This document shows, piece by piece, positions 26,016-35,579 of a DNA stretch of 64,000 nt. The translations under genes were made by a program, and so were the position numbers. The stretch is from Clostridium sp. chh4-2 (GTDB lineage: Bacteria > Bacillota > Clostridia > Lachnospirales > Lachnospiraceae): positions 1 to 64,000 of the forward strand of contig NZ_PKUU01000009.1 of the NCBI RefSeq assembly GCF_002899675.1, in the 5' to 3' direction. The notes beneath the pieces were generated by a model. The model was given only the letters and a program-made list of their open reading frames with translations, searched no databases and was not told the origin of the DNA. How positions within the stretch are numbered: the first letter of the stretch is position 1; each line of letters starts with the position of its first letter.

Positions 26016-26933
26016 TTATTCAATATATGGATGGGCTCTCCAATAGTCGGTGGCCATGGTGATGAAATCTTTGGCGGCATTGTTTATGTAGTGGCTTGGG
26101 GCATAGGCGGCGGTTAGTTCCCAGCTGGCGATTTCGCCCAGGGAAAAATAGGAGATATAGTCGCTGGGGAGGGCATAGCAGCGGGGGATGATGGAACAGC
26201 ATTGGCCGTTTTCGGTTAAACGTTGCATGGTTCGCATGCTGGTGGATTCAAACAGTAGTTTTGGCTTGAAACCGGCTTTTTCAAAGAGGTTGTCGATCAC
26301 CGCACGCATGGTGGAAGTCTTTTTTACGAGCGTGAACAGATTGCCGGAAAATTCCGTGAGGGAGATTTCCGGATATTGATCCGGTTCCAGTTTTTCCTTG
26401 TAGGCCAAAGGGTGAGACTTGGGGATACACAGATAAAATGGTTCCCGGAGAATTTCCGTGTAAACAAGATGTTTGTATTTCCTTTCGTAAATGGTTTGAA
26501 AACTGATGTCCAGCTCATTGGTATCCAGCATCTTAACCTGGGTTTCCACATCCGCCTCAATGGGTTGAAATGTGGTGCTGGGATATTTGGCATGCATCTT
26601 TGGATAGATGGCGGTAAACATCTGGATTCCGCGTTCCGGCGTAAGGCCGATGGTGATCGTGCCTTTCCATTTCTGCGCCATATCCTGAATCTGATTGTAG
26701 GTCTGTTTTTTAATCAGAAGAATGCGCTCTGCATTTTCTATATATAATTTTCCAATATCGGTCAGTTCCCAATGATTCCGGGTGCGGATGAAGAGGGGGG
26801 CGCCAAGTTCTTTTTCCAGTTTCAGCAGCTGCTGGTTTAAAGCCGACTGAGTTACATACAGTTCGTCGGCAGCTTTGGAAATGCTTCTGTGCTTGGCGAT
26901 TGTCAGAATATATTCGATTATCTTAGTTTCCAT
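26016..26933 (-). CDS. LysR-family transcriptional regulator
   Basis: A 305-aa protein. The N-terminal helix-turn-helix is at about 10-60 (SISKAADELYVTQSALNQQL), followed by the LysR substrate-binding domain (ITIGLTPERGIQMFTAIYP near 93). It is divergent from the oligosaccharide ABC transporter/GH43 operon, 212 bp away, and likely controls it. Sites for it should lie at 26934-27145. The inducer is unknown. Confidence 0.92.
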   Translation of the reverse strand: METKIIEYILTIAKHRSISKAADELYVTQSALNQQLLKLEKELGAPLFIRTRNHWELTDIGKLYIENAERILLIKKQTYNQIQDMAQKWKGTITIGLTPERGIQMFTAIYPKMHAKYPSTTFQPIEADVETQVKMLDTNELDISFQTIYERKYKHLVYTEILREPFYLCIPKSHPLAYKEKLEPDQYPEISLTEFSGNLFTLVKKTSTMRAVIDNLFEKAGFKPKLLFESTSMRTMQRLTENGQCCSIIPRCYALPSDYISYFSLGEIASWELTAAYAPSHYINNAAKDFITMATDYWRAHPYIE

Positions 26934-27047
26934 GACAGAAAACTCCTTTGTATTAAATGGTATTTAGATTTCCTGATCCTTTGTTATAGTTGGATATTGT
27001 GCACAATAAACTTTAGAAAAACTAAACAACAGTTTATTTTAATTAAG

Positions 27048-27076
27048 TTGCTTTTCATATACCTTATTTATATAAT
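27048..27076 (+). promoter_or_regulatory. Predicted promoter of the oligosaccharide transporter operon
   Basis: TTGCTT (27048-27053), a 17-bp spacer, TATAAT (27071-27076), 69 bp before the start at 27146. It lies between the divergent LysR gene and its presumed target. Confidence 0.6.
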
Positions 27077-27145
27077 AAAAACATACAAAAAACAAGGGAA
27101 AATACAAAGAATTTAAACATTTAACACAAAAGGAGGAAATGAATT

Positions 27146-28576
27146 ATGAGAAGAAGAGGAATGGCGGCCGCGTTGGCGGCAATGCTTACGATTGGCTCGG
27201 CACTTACGGGATGCGGGGGCGGAGGAACCGGTGGAACAACGGCAGCTTCCACTGCAGCGCCGACAGAAACAGCCGCATCACAGGCAGAAACATCTGTTGG
27301 GGAAACCAATGCTCCGGCGAAAGAATTAAATTACATCAGCACCTTTGATGTAGCCGGCGCAGGTGATGTGGCGCTGGATGTGATGATAACATCGCTGGGG
27401 GATTCAGACGGAGGCCCATATTTAAGAGGCGTTATGGATGATTATATGGCCATGTATCCCAATGTTAAGCTGAACCCGGTAGAATGTTCCATGAACGATT
27501 TATATACGACTTTGATCACTCAGGCTACAGCGGGCACCCTTCCCGACATTTTCACCATGACGGAAGCATATTCTGCCAACTGCCTTGAGATGGGCATGAG
27601 CGTGGACAATATGGCGGAGCTTTTGGGTGACGAGTATTTAAATGGACTGATGGAAGCCGCAGTTGATAATGCAACGGTTGACGGAACGCTGGTTTATATG
27701 CCATGGCAGAACAATATTACGGCTATGGTATATAGAAAAGACCTTTTCGAAGAAAAAGGAATCGAAATTCCTAAGACCTGGGATGAATTCCTGGAAGCAG
27801 CGAAAACCTTGACAGAGGATCTTGACGGAGACGGTAAGACAGACCGGTACGGCGCCGCATTTGCCGGAACCAGAAATGATTCCGCAGAATCCAGATTCCA
27901 GACATTTGCACTCACCTATGGCTGTGATTTTGTAACGGACAACGGAGACGGCACATTTACTTCCGGCTTTGGAACAGAGGAATTTAAAAATGCGATGACT
28001 TCATTTGTAAACATGGCTGCCAATGAAGGCGTGACACCTCCTGGATTTATTGAAACCGGTTATTCAGAAGCTTACACCATGATCGCGGCGGACCAGGCCT
28101 GCATGTTTTTCAGCGCATCCAATGTGCTCGGAGGCATTTACAATGCGAATCCCGATATGAAAGGCAAGATGGGGAGCTTCCCGATGCCGACGGCCGAAGG
28201 CGTAGACCCTGTAACTTCATTTTCAAGCGTAGGTATGACCATCAGCAACACCTGTAAAAACCCTGAGGTTGCGGCTGATTTCCTGAAATATATGACAAGC
28301 GTGGACAACAGCGTTACATGGAACCAGGCTACCTGCCGTCTTCCGGTGGTAAAAGATGCGCTTACTGCAATCTGCGAGGCTGACGAAGCCTATTCAGGAT
28401 TTGCGGATGCATCTGACAGCGCGGTTATCTATCCGGCGTTTGCAGGGCTGGCGGAACTTAGAGATGCCTGCGGCGAGTGCTGGCAGACCGTTGTTGCGGA
28501 AGGCGCGTCCATAGACGATGCGGTGGCGGCTGCGGCGGCTAAGGCGGAAGACGTGGCGAAATCTTATAGCAAGTAG
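27146..28576 (+). CDS. Sugar ABC transporter substrate-binding lipoprotein
   Basis: A 476-aa family 1 solute-binding protein. Signal peptide with lipobox ALTGCGGG (Cys near 23), a Thr/Ala linker, then a maltodextrin-binding-protein-like fold (YLRGVMDDYMAMYPNVKLNP near 85, PDIFTMTEAYSANC near 133, MPWQNNITAMVYRKDLFEEK near 186, EEAAKTLTEDLDGDGKTD-like calcium-loop text LDGDGKTDRYG near 228). It binds oligosaccharides, likely those cleaved by the GH43 enzyme downstream. AAAGGAGGAAATG precedes the start. Permeases follow after two short palindromes. Confidence 0.93.
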   Translation: MRRRGMAAALAAMLTIGSALTGCGGGGTGGTTAASTAAPTETAASQAETSVGETNAPAKELNYISTFDVAGAGDVALDVMITSLGDSDGGPYLRGVMDDYMAMYPNVKLNPVECSMNDLYTTLITQATAGTLPDIFTMTEAYSANCLEMGMSVDNMAELLGDEYLNGLMEAAVDNATVDGTLVYMPWQNNITAMVYRKDLFEEKGIEIPKTWDEFLEAAKTLTEDLDGDGKTDRYGAAFAGTRNDSAESRFQTFALTYGCDFVTDNGDGTFTSGFGTEEFKNAMTSFVNMAANEGVTPPGFIETGYSEAYTMIAADQACMFFSASNVLGGIYNANPDMKGKMGSFPMPTAEGVDPVTSFSSVGMTISNTCKNPEVAADFLKYMTSVDNSVTWNQATCRLPVVKDALTAICEADEAYSGFADASDSAVIYPAFAGLAELRDACGECWQTVVAEGASIDDAVAAAAAKAEDVAKSYSK

Positions 28577-28582
28577 TGTTTT

Positions 28583-28676
28583 TTTACATGAAGGGTGAAG
28601 GCATTTTCGAAAATGCCTTCGCCTTTAAAGTAAAAACGTGAAGGCATTTCACGAAATGCCTTCACCCTTTATGTAA
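28583..28676 (+). repeat. Two adjacent short palindromes between binding protein and permease
   Basis: Unit one, 28583-28634, begins TTTACATGAAGGGTGAAGG. Unit two, about 28637-28676, ends TTCACCCTTTATGTAA and runs directly into the AGGAGG ribosome binding site of the permease at 28689. In the mRNA these would form strong hairpins after the binding-protein gene and could protect that part of the transcript or reduce read-through. Confidence 0.88.
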
Positions 28677-28688
28677 GGAGGAGAAACA

Positions 28689-29582
28689 GTGAAAAACCGA
28701 ACCCAGAGCGTGAGCAGAAACAAAATAAAATCAGCGCTTATTCCATATGGCTTTATCTCCCCGGCATCGCTTACCATACTGCTGCTGGTGGTTTACCCCA
28801 TTCTTTATGGAATCTATATCAGCTTTTTTGATACAAACCTGGTGAACAAATGGAAATTTGTAGGTCTTCATTATTATCTTCAGGCGCTGACAGATTCATC
28901 TTTTCTGCACAGCCTCTGGAAGACAATGGTATTTACCGTATCCGTAGTAGGCGGACACTTTATCTTAGGATTTATCTTCGCTTCCATTCTCAATCTGGAT
29001 ATCAAAGGACGCACCCTGTTTCGGGGAATTCTGATTCTTCCATGGCTTTTTCCTGATGTGGTGATTGCGTATCTTTTTAAATGGATACTGAATACACAGG
29101 GCGGCATCGTCAATGAACTGCTGATGCATTTTAACCTGATTTCCAATCCGGTGGGGTGGCTGAGCACATCTGCAACCGCATTTCCCTGCGTGATTCTGGT
29201 CAGTATCTGGAAAGGCTATCCGCTTGTTATGGTACAGGTGCTGGCTGGAATACAGACTATTTCTGCAGACATGTATGAGGCGGCCCAGATTGACGGGGCA
29301 AATGTTTGGCAGAAGTTCCGTTATATTACGATTCCGGCTTTAAAGCCGATTCTCACAACGATTTTGATTCTGGATACCGTATGGGTATTTAAGCAGTTTA
29401 CATTGATCTGGCTGATGACCTCAGGCGGGCCGGGAAGTTCAACCATGGTTTCTGCAATTGAGATCTATAAAAATGCATTTTCTTATTTCAAATATGGCTT
29501 TGCATCGGCTCAGTCGGTTTATATCCTTGTTATCTGTTACCTGATCGGAGTAGTGTTTAGGAGGTTATTGCGCGATGACTAA
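28689..29582 (+). CDS. Sugar ABC transporter permease (MalF-type)
   Basis: A 297-aa permease with six predicted transmembrane helices. The EAA loop YEAAQIDGANVWQKFRYITIPALKP lies near residue 197 (only part quoted in the family form EAAxxDGA). It starts with GTG, preceded by AAGGAGGAGAAACA. It overlaps the next gene by 8 bp. With the 29575 gene it forms the membrane pore for the 27146 binding protein. No dedicated ATPase gene is present, so a shared MsmK-type ATPase elsewhere is expected. Confidence 0.94.
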   Translation: MKNRTQSVSRNKIKSALIPYGFISPASLTILLLVVYPILYGIYISFFDTNLVNKWKFVGLHYYLQALTDSSFLHSLWKTMVFTVSVVGGHFILGFIFASILNLDIKGRTLFRGILILPWLFPDVVIAYLFKWILNTQGGIVNELLMHFNLISNPVGWLSTSATAFPCVILVSIWKGYPLVMVQVLAGIQTISADMYEAAQIDGANVWQKFRYITIPALKPILTTILILDTVWVFKQFTLIWLMTSGGPGSSTMVSAIEIYKNAFSYFKYGFASAQSVYILVICYLIGVVFRRLLRDD

Positions 29583-30417
29583 AAAAGGCAAAAATAGAGC
29601 GGTTTTATCATTGAGTTATCTGGTTTTATGCGTGGGCTGTCTCTGCGTCCTGCTTCCACTGTCCTGGATGGTGATAACCTCTTTAAAATCCATGGCGGAT
29701 ATCACGCTTTCAAAGGGGCTGAAGCTGTTTCCCTCAGGGCCCACGCTGGAAAACTACGTGAATATATGGAAGGATTATCCCATTGCAGCTTACATAAAAA
29801 ACAGTTTGATCGCCGTTGGCGGCTCAACCGTATTTGGAGTTGTGTGCGCGGCGCTGTGCGGTTACGGGCTGTCACGATATGATTTTAAGGGGAAAGCATT
29901 TTTACTCAGTTTTTTGCTGGTTACGCAGATGTTCCCGGCGGTGATGAAGATTATTCCTTACTATAAAATCCTTGTATCCCTTCATCTGAATAATACGAGA
30001 ATTGGGCTTCTGGTGGTTTATGCATCGTTCAGCATTCCATTTTGTACCTGGATGATGTATGGCTATTTTAAAAGTATTCCGACCGGGCTGGACGAGGCGG
30101 CCAGGGTGGATGGGAGCAGCGCATTTCATACATTTTACAGAATTATCCTTCCAATCGCCCTGCCCGGAGTAGTTGCCACGGTTATCTATGCATTTTTGCA
30201 GAACTGGAATGAATACATGTTTGCTTCCGTGCTCATGTCCGCTGATGAAAAGAAAACCATTACCTACGCCATCAGCACCATGGCGGATGCATATAAGGTG
30301 CAGTGGAATTATCTGATGTGTGCGGCCATTATATCCAGTGTGCCGACGCTGTCCGTATTCGTGATAATGCAGAAATACCTGATTGCAGGCATGACGGCCG
30401 GCGCGGTTAAGGAATAA
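29575..30417 (+). CDS. Sugar ABC transporter permease (MalG-type)
   Basis: A 280-aa permease with six transmembrane helices and the EAA loop LDEAARVDGSSAFHTFYRI near residue 181. It overlaps the MalF-type gene by 8 bp, so coupled translation is likely. It is followed after 27 bp by the GH43 gene in the same operon. Confidence 0.94.
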   Translation: MTKKGKNRAVLSLSYLVLCVGCLCVLLPLSWMVITSLKSMADITLSKGLKLFPSGPTLENYVNIWKDYPIAAYIKNSLIAVGGSTVFGVVCAALCGYGLSRYDFKGKAFLLSFLLVTQMFPAVMKIIPYYKILVSLHLNNTRIGLLVVYASFSIPFCTWMMYGYFKSIPTGLDEAARVDGSSAFHTFYRIILPIALPGVVATVIYAFLQNWNEYMFASVLMSADEKKTITYAISTMADAYKVQWNYLMCAAIISSVPTLSVFVIMQKYLIAGMTAGAVKE

Positions 30418-30444
30418 TTATTAAACGACCAAATGGAGGAAATT

Positions 30445-32091
30445 ATGAAGAGCAACAAATTCCACAATCCCGTTATTAAAGGCGGATACCCGGACCCATC
30501 CATATGCAGAGTGGGGGATACCTACTACATGGTGACGTCGTCATTTTCTTATTTCCCGGGACTTCCGGTGTTTAAAAGTCTTGACCTGATTCACTGGGAG
30601 CAAATCGGGAATGCGGTATCCAGGCCGGAGCAGCTGGATTTCAGGGACTGCGACAGTTCTGAGGGGCTGTGGGCGGCGACGATCCGATATGATAAGGGCA
30701 CATTTTATATTGTAAATACTTTGGATGTCAACGGGCGTGCCAACCGGTATAATTTTATCCTTACGGCCAAAGATCCTGCCGGGGAATGGTCTGATGCTGT
30801 AATTATTGAAGGCGCGGACGGAATTGACCCCTCTCTGTATTTCGATGAAGAGGGAAAAATGTGGTACTGCGGCAATATGATACCCGATGACCCCAAATAT
30901 CCGGCCCACAGGATGATCTATCTCTGTGAACTGGACCGGGAGACATTTCAGTTCATCGGCGAACGCCGCATTATTTATGACGGAAATGCGGATTTGAGTC
31001 AGTATATGGAAGGCCCTCACATCTATCGGATTGACGGAGTTTATTACCTTCTGACTGCTTGCGGAGGAACCCAGACCAACCACTGCGTCAATATCGCGCG
31101 AAGCGGCAGCCTGCTCGGCCCATACGAGCCGTGTCCCAGAAATCCTGTGGTCACAAACCGCAACCTGCGCCTGATTAACCAGCTGGGAGTGGCGGTCACA
31201 GGACACGGGGATTTGGTTCAGACCCAGAATGGGGAATGGTATATGGCCCTTTTAGGAATCCGCCCATATGAGCACGAAATTGAGGATTACGAGTGCTTCC
31301 AGCCGAGAAAATGGATTCGTACTCCGGACAGAAACAAAAATGCCCAATTCAATCTGGGCAGAGAAGTATTCCTCATCCCGATCGCCTGGGACTATGACGG
31401 CTGGCTTTTGGCGGATAATCACAATGGAATGGTAAATTTGGAAGAGCGCAAGCCGGATCTTCCCTCTTACCGCCCGCCTCTTCACAGCCGAGTTGATAAT
31501 TTTGAGGAAGATAAACTGGACATGATCTGGTGCATGAGACGTCCTGTAAAAGAGCCTTTTTATTCATTAAAAGAGCGTCCGGGATATTTGAGAATGAAAC
31601 TTCTGCCCGTTCCGGCCGAGGATGTACAGACCCCGGCTATGCTGGTAAGACGCCAGCAGCATTATAATTTTCAGGCGGCTATAGCCATGGAGTTTGAACC
31701 ACGGAAAAACGGTGAAGAGGCCGGAATGATCGTGACCCAAAATGAACGGTTTTCATTGCTGCTGCTGAAGCGGATGACAGAGGGAAAAACTATAATTGGA
31801 TGTTATAAAGTGGTTAACGGCGTTAGAAAATTGATCCGTTCTGTGGAAGCGGAAGCTGGCAGAGTTTATCTGTTTATAGAAGGTGGCGAAGGGGTTTATG
31901 ACTTCTATTATGGCCGTAGCGAGAGACATATGGAGCCGCTGGCTTTGGGAGAGGATGGTTCTATACTCAGTACAGTGGTGGCTGATGGATTTATTGGCTC
32001 TTATCTGGGGATGTATGCTTCTTCCTGTGGGGAGGAATCGGATAATTTTGCGGATTTTGATTGGTTTAGATATGAGATAATTGAAGAGTAG
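30445..32091 (+). CDS. GH43 beta-xylosidase / arabinofuranosidase
   Basis: A 548-aa cytoplasmic glycosidase. The N-terminal five-bladed propeller begins NPVIKGGYPDPSICRVGDTY with the catalytic base Asp near residue 15. GIDPSLYFDEEGKMW near 128 supplies the pKa modulator and EGPHIYRIDGVYYLL near 189 the general acid Glu. The C-terminal ~200 residues form the beta-sandwich typical of long GH43 xylosidases. With the transporter it suggests import and intracellular cleavage of xylo- or arabino-oligosaccharides. ATG 30445 follows ATGGAGGAAATT. Confidence 0.92.
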   Translation: MKSNKFHNPVIKGGYPDPSICRVGDTYYMVTSSFSYFPGLPVFKSLDLIHWEQIGNAVSRPEQLDFRDCDSSEGLWAATIRYDKGTFYIVNTLDVNGRANRYNFILTAKDPAGEWSDAVIIEGADGIDPSLYFDEEGKMWYCGNMIPDDPKYPAHRMIYLCELDRETFQFIGERRIIYDGNADLSQYMEGPHIYRIDGVYYLLTACGGTQTNHCVNIARSGSLLGPYEPCPRNPVVTNRNLRLINQLGVAVTGHGDLVQTQNGEWYMALLGIRPYEHEIEDYECFQPRKWIRTPDRNKNAQFNLGREVFLIPIAWDYDGWLLADNHNGMVNLEERKPDLPSYRPPLHSRVDNFEEDKLDMIWCMRRPVKEPFYSLKERPGYLRMKLLPVPAEDVQTPAMLVRRQQHYNFQAAIAMEFEPRKNGEEAGMIVTQNERFSLLLLKRMTEGKTIIGCYKVVNGVRKLIRSVEAEAGRVYLFIEGGEGVYDFYYGRSERHMEPLALGEDGSILSTVVADGFIGSYLGMYASSCGEESDNFADFDWFRYEIIEE

Positions 32092-32180
32092 ACGGCGCAG
32101 AAAAGTGTTTTGGTTACAAGTGATGATGGAGTAAACGAAGAAGCAGTTGGCATTCCGGTGAGCTGCGCCCATACAGTATA

Positions 32181-32242
32181 ATAAAGACAAATCGGAAAAG
32201 CCCCGAAAAATCAAGGGTTTGAGCGATTTGTCTTTATTCTTT
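32181..32242 (+). terminator. Terminator after the GH43 gene
   Basis: ATAAAGACAAATCG (32181-32194) pairs with CGATTTGTCTTTAT (32224-32237), with an inner AGCCCC/GGGTTT part, followed by TCTTTTT. The gap up to 32397 holds no gene. Confidence 0.82.
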
Positions 32243-32396
32243 TTCCACTTATTTTCAATCAAAAAAATTGCACTTCCCTAAAACACACTTAAACTACTTT
32301 AATGAAACGATTGAGTATTCGGGTGAAACTTCAAAAACATTCTTTACTTTTACGCCCAAACGAATTACAATAAGAGCACGAAAGTAAGGTGATACT

Positions 32397-32990
32397 ATGA
32401 CCAGCACAGAAACATTAAATAAGCTGCTTCAAGAAAATAATGGATATTTAAAAACGTCGGATGCGGTGGCCGCCGGAGTTTCGAGAACTGTTCTCGGAGA
32501 TTTTGTGTGTAAATATGGGCTTGAACGTGTTGCCCACGGCTTATATATGTCCCAAGACGTTTGGGAAGATGGACTATATGTAATTCAGGTGCGCTATCCA
32601 AAAGCGGTATTCTCTCACGAAACAGCTCTTTACCTTCTGAATCTTGGCAGCCGTGAACCCTCGCCATTTTCTGTTACTTTGAAAACAGGCACAAACTCGG
32701 CAGGATTATCGAAGCAGGGTATCAAGGTTTATAAAGTAAAAGAGGAGCTTTTCGGGGAAGGTATTGTGGAAGTGCGCTCACCATCGGGTCACACAGTAAG
32801 GGCTTATAATGCCGAACGCACAATCTGCGATTTGTTTCGCAGCCGCCGGTATATTGAAATTCAAGATCTGCAAGAGGGAGTTAAAACATATATCCGTTTG
32901 AAGGAAAAGAATATCCCATTGCTTATGCGCTACGCTAAAGCCTTTTCAGTGGAGAAAACTGTTCGTCAGTATTTGGAGGTGCTTTTATAA
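32397..32990 (+). CDS. abiEi: AbiEi-type antitoxin (type IV toxin-antitoxin)
   Basis: A 197-aa protein. An N-terminal winged helix-turn-helix (TLNKLLQENNGYLKTSDAVA, then VSRTVLGDFVCKYGLERVA) is followed by the conserved HGLYMS and SHETALYLLNLG segments of the AbiEi family. In AbiE systems this protein represses the operon and neutralises the toxin. The stop overlaps the toxin ATG (TAATG at 32988). Its codon use and plain, low-repeat setting suggest an acquired cassette. Confidence 0.9.
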   Translation: MTSTETLNKLLQENNGYLKTSDAVAAGVSRTVLGDFVCKYGLERVAHGLYMSQDVWEDGLYVIQVRYPKAVFSHETALYLLNLGSREPSPFSVTLKTGTNSAGLSKQGIKVYKVKEELFGEGIVEVRSPSGHTVRAYNAERTICDLFRSRRYIEIQDLQEGVKTYIRLKEKNIPLLMRYAKAFSVEKTVRQYLEVLL

Positions 32991-33829
32991 TGATACACAC
33001 ATCGCGCCAATTGAAAGCTCTTGTCCGCAACATCTCCAAAGGAGACAGTGGCAAGGCACAGGTTATCCTCCGCAATTATGTAATGGAGCGTTTTCTGGAA
33101 CGACTTTCCCTCTCACAATACAGAAACATTATGATTTTAAAGGGTGGTACTCTGGTAGCCGCTATGGTTGGATTGGACAATCGTTCAACTATGGATATAG
33201 ACGCCACGCTAAAAAATCTGCCGCTGAACGAAGATAGCGCAAGGAAGATTGTCGAGGAAATTACCGCAATACACATTGAGGACGGTATGATTTTTGAAAT
33301 CAAAAGCGTGACGCCGATTATGGACGAGGCAGATTATCCCGGCATTCGTATTATGCTTGATACAGCTATTGAAACGATGCATACCCCGCTAAAAATCGAC
33401 TTTTCCACCGGTGACGTAATAACACCGCGTGAAGTGTCCTATTCATTCCGGCTGCTGTTTGAGGAACGTACTATCTCCATTCTTGCGTATAATCTGGAAA
33501 CGGTTCTGGCGGAAAAGTTAGAAACCCTTCTTGCCCGCGGCACAGCCAATACCAGAATGAGAGATTTTTACGATATTTATGTACTTACCAACACACAGGA
33601 TCACAACATTGATAACGCCACACTCAAGGAGGCGTTTATCAACACCAGTGCGAAACGCGGCTCAATTGGGTTGTTGTCTGACGTACATTTGATTTTGAAG
33701 GAAGTAGCTGAAAGCACCGTACTGATCGACCGTTGGAAAAATTATCAACGCAAATTTGATTATGCCGCCGATGTACTGTGGGCTGACGTGATGGAATCGG
33801 TCAGCTGCTTAGTTGATATTGTGAAGTAA
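32990..33829 (+). CDS. abiEii: AbiEii-type nucleotidyltransferase toxin
   Basis: A 279-aa protein of the nucleotidyltransferase AbiEii/AbiGii family. The signature ILKGGTLVAAMVGLDNRSTMDID near residue 47 supplies the GG and D-x-D metal site (only partly quoted: GG...R-x-T-x-DID). ETVLAEKLETLLARG near 168 and TRMRDFYDIYVL near 184 complete the family pattern. These toxins block growth by modifying tRNA or another target with nucleotides and can abort phage infection. Confidence 0.92.
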   Translation: MIHTSRQLKALVRNISKGDSGKAQVILRNYVMERFLERLSLSQYRNIMILKGGTLVAAMVGLDNRSTMDIDATLKNLPLNEDSARKIVEEITAIHIEDGMIFEIKSVTPIMDEADYPGIRIMLDTAIETMHTPLKIDFSTGDVITPREVSYSFRLLFEERTISILAYNLETVLAEKLETLLARGTANTRMRDFYDIYVLTNTQDHNIDNATLKEAFINTSAKRGSIGLLSDVHLILKEVAESTVLIDRWKNYQRKFDYAADVLWADVMESVSCLVDIVK

Positions 33830-33945
33830 GGAAATGTATAAAATCAAGAAAGTAATTAAGGACATCTATATCGAATCCGATATGCGCTAATATTGTAGCA
33901 AGGTGTTATCATGAGCGGTTGTATCAAAATTCGTAATATTCAGTG

Positions 33946-33972
33946 CGCCCTCTAGTAAAAGAAAGAGAGGGC
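33946..33972 (+). promoter_or_regulatory. Hairpin just before the small toxin-like gene
   Basis: CGCCCTCT (33946-33953) pairs with AGAGGGCG (33965-33972). It lies 7 nt before the start at 33980 and includes the only GA-rich segment that could serve as ribosome binding site (AAAGAGAGG), so translation would be limited by it. The rest of 33830-34184 holds no other gene. Confidence 0.55.
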
Positions 33973-33979
33973 GTTGCCC

Positions 33980-34063
33980 ATGAGCATAATGGAAGTTTTA
34001 ACCTTATTGCTTGCTATATTTGCGGAATTTTCATACATAGACAACAAATACAATAAAAAATAG
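33980..34063 (+). CDS. 27-aa holin-like / type I toxin-like peptide
   Basis: The peptide MSIMEVLTLLLAIFAEFSYI, then a charged tail ending NKYNKK, has one transmembrane helix. It fits the small 'putative holin-like toxin' peptides of Firmicutes, several of which are type I toxins. It sits between a ribosome-site-masking hairpin and a strong terminator, as in known type I toxin mRNAs. No antisense RNA promoter was identified with confidence. It is just downstream of the AbiE pair. Confidence 0.6.
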   Translation: MSIMEVLTLLLAIFAEFSYIDNKYNKK

Positions 34064-34097
34064 CATCCCACCGTTCAAAGTTAGATGCTATTTTTTG
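34055..34097. terminator. Bidirectional terminator between toxin-like gene and aspA
   Basis: AAAAAATAGCAT (34055-34066) pairs with ATGCTATTTTTT (34085-34096). It could serve both the plus-strand peptide gene and the minus-strand aspA. Confidence 0.82.
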
Positions 34098-34184
34098 TTC
34101 CGTTTAGCTAAGCGCCTGGCGTCAAAATTCAACGACATCGGATTAGAGCTTTGTTATATCTACTGTATTTTGGCTAACCCCTAT

Positions 34185-35579
34185 CTAAAACTGATGCCCC
34201 GGCTGTGTCATCGCCACCAAATCCAGCCCCTGCTTCAGCTGCTCCTCCGTCAAAAGCCCCGACTGCATCGCCAGTTCCCTCACCGATACCCCGGTAGCCA
34301 ATGACTGCTTAGCGATCTCCGCCGCCTTTTTATACCCCACATACGGACATAAAGCGGTAGCCAGCCCAACGCTGGATTCCACCAGATCCTCGCACCGGTC
34401 GCGGTTGGCGGTAATTCCCAAAATACAGTTGTCAATCAACGTTTTCACCGCACCGGTCATGGTGTCGATGGATTCGAAAATATTATAGAATACAACCGGC
34501 TCAAATGCGTTCAGTTCCAGCTGTCCGGCTTCTGCTGCCAAAGTGATGGTCGTATCGTTGCCGATGACGTTAAATGCAACCTGGGTTACCACTTCCGGGA
34601 TAACCGGATTGATCTTGCCCGGCATGATGGAAGAGCCATTTTGCTTAGGCGGCAGGTTGATCTCTCCGATTCCCGTCTTGGGGCCGCTGGAAAGGAGCCT
34701 TAAATCGTTGCAGATCTTGGATAAGTTCACCGCGCATGTTTTCAATACGCCGGAGGTGAACACGAAGCCGTCCAGATTCTGAGTGGCATCAAACAGATCC
34801 TCGGCCTGAACACAGTTGGTGCCGCATACCTGGTTCAGGTTTTTGATAATATGGAATAAGTAAATCGGATTGACGTTAATGGCGGTTCCAACCGCGGTCG
34901 CGCCGATATTAAGTACCCGCATCTCCGCCTCAACTTTGTATAAACGGTGGATATCGCGGCTGATAACTGCTGCGTATGCTTCGAACGACTGGCCTAAACG
35001 GATCGGAACCGCATCCTGAAGCTGCGTGCGCCCCATCTTTACCACATCGTCAAATTCTACTGCTTTATCTGTAAGCGCTTTGTGCAGGCGCTCTAATTCA
35101 TTGATTAAACCCGGCATCAATTCCATAATGGTAAGTTTACCGGCGCTTGGGATCACATCGTTGGTGGATTGGGCCATATTCACATGGTCGTTGGGATGGA
35201 CGATGGAATAATCGCCTTTTGTTCCCCCCAGAATCTCGATTGCGCGGTTGGCAATTACTTCGTTGGCATTCATATTAGCCGAAGTGCCGGCGCCGCCCTG
35301 AATAGCGTCTACGATAAACTGGCTGTGAAGCTTTCCTGAAATGATCTCGTCACAAGCTTCTACGATGGCATTGCCGATCTTTTCGTCCAGAACATGCGCT
35401 GCCATGTTGGTATAGGCGGCGGCCTTCTTAATTCTGGCTAAATTGTTGATGAATACAGGATGCAGCGGCCTTCCCGTGATGTTGAAATTGTGCTTTGCAC
35501 GTAAGGTCTGTACGCCGAAATAGGCTTTGGCCGGAACTTCCATAGTGCCTATGGAATCTGCTTCTAATCTGGTTAACAT
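34185..35579 (-). CDS. aspA: Aspartate ammonia-lyase
   Basis: A 464-aa member of the fumarase/aspartase superfamily that converts aspartate to fumarate and ammonia. The superfamily signature GSSIMPGKINPVIPE lies near residue 316, with the catalytic Ser in that loop. HPNDHVNMAQSTND near 138 and GGAGTSANMNANEV near 95 are conserved aspartase segments. A single-gene unit, with a long AT-rich upstream gap (35580-35843) shared with exoA. With the asparaginase at 45109 it would feed asparagine into fumarate. Confidence 0.94.
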   Translation of the reverse strand: MLTRLEADSIGTMEVPAKAYFGVQTLRAKHNFNITGRPLHPVFINNLARIKKAAAYTNMAAHVLDEKIGNAIVEACDEIISGKLHSQFIVDAIQGGAGTSANMNANEVIANRAIEILGGTKGDYSIVHPNDHVNMAQSTNDVIPSAGKLTIMELMPGLINELERLHKALTDKAVEFDDVVKMGRTQLQDAVPIRLGQSFEAYAAVISRDIHRLYKVEAEMRVLNIGATAVGTAINVNPIYLFHIIKNLNQVCGTNCVQAEDLFDATQNLDGFVFTSGVLKTCAVNLSKICNDLRLLSSGPKTGIGEINLPPKQNGSSIMPGKINPVIPEVVTQVAFNVIGNDTTITLAAEAGQLELNAFEPVVFYNIFESIDTMTGAVKTLIDNCILGITANRDRCEDLVESSVGLATALCPYVGYKKAAEIAKQSLATGVSVRELAMQSGLLTEEQLKQGLDLVAMTQPGHQF

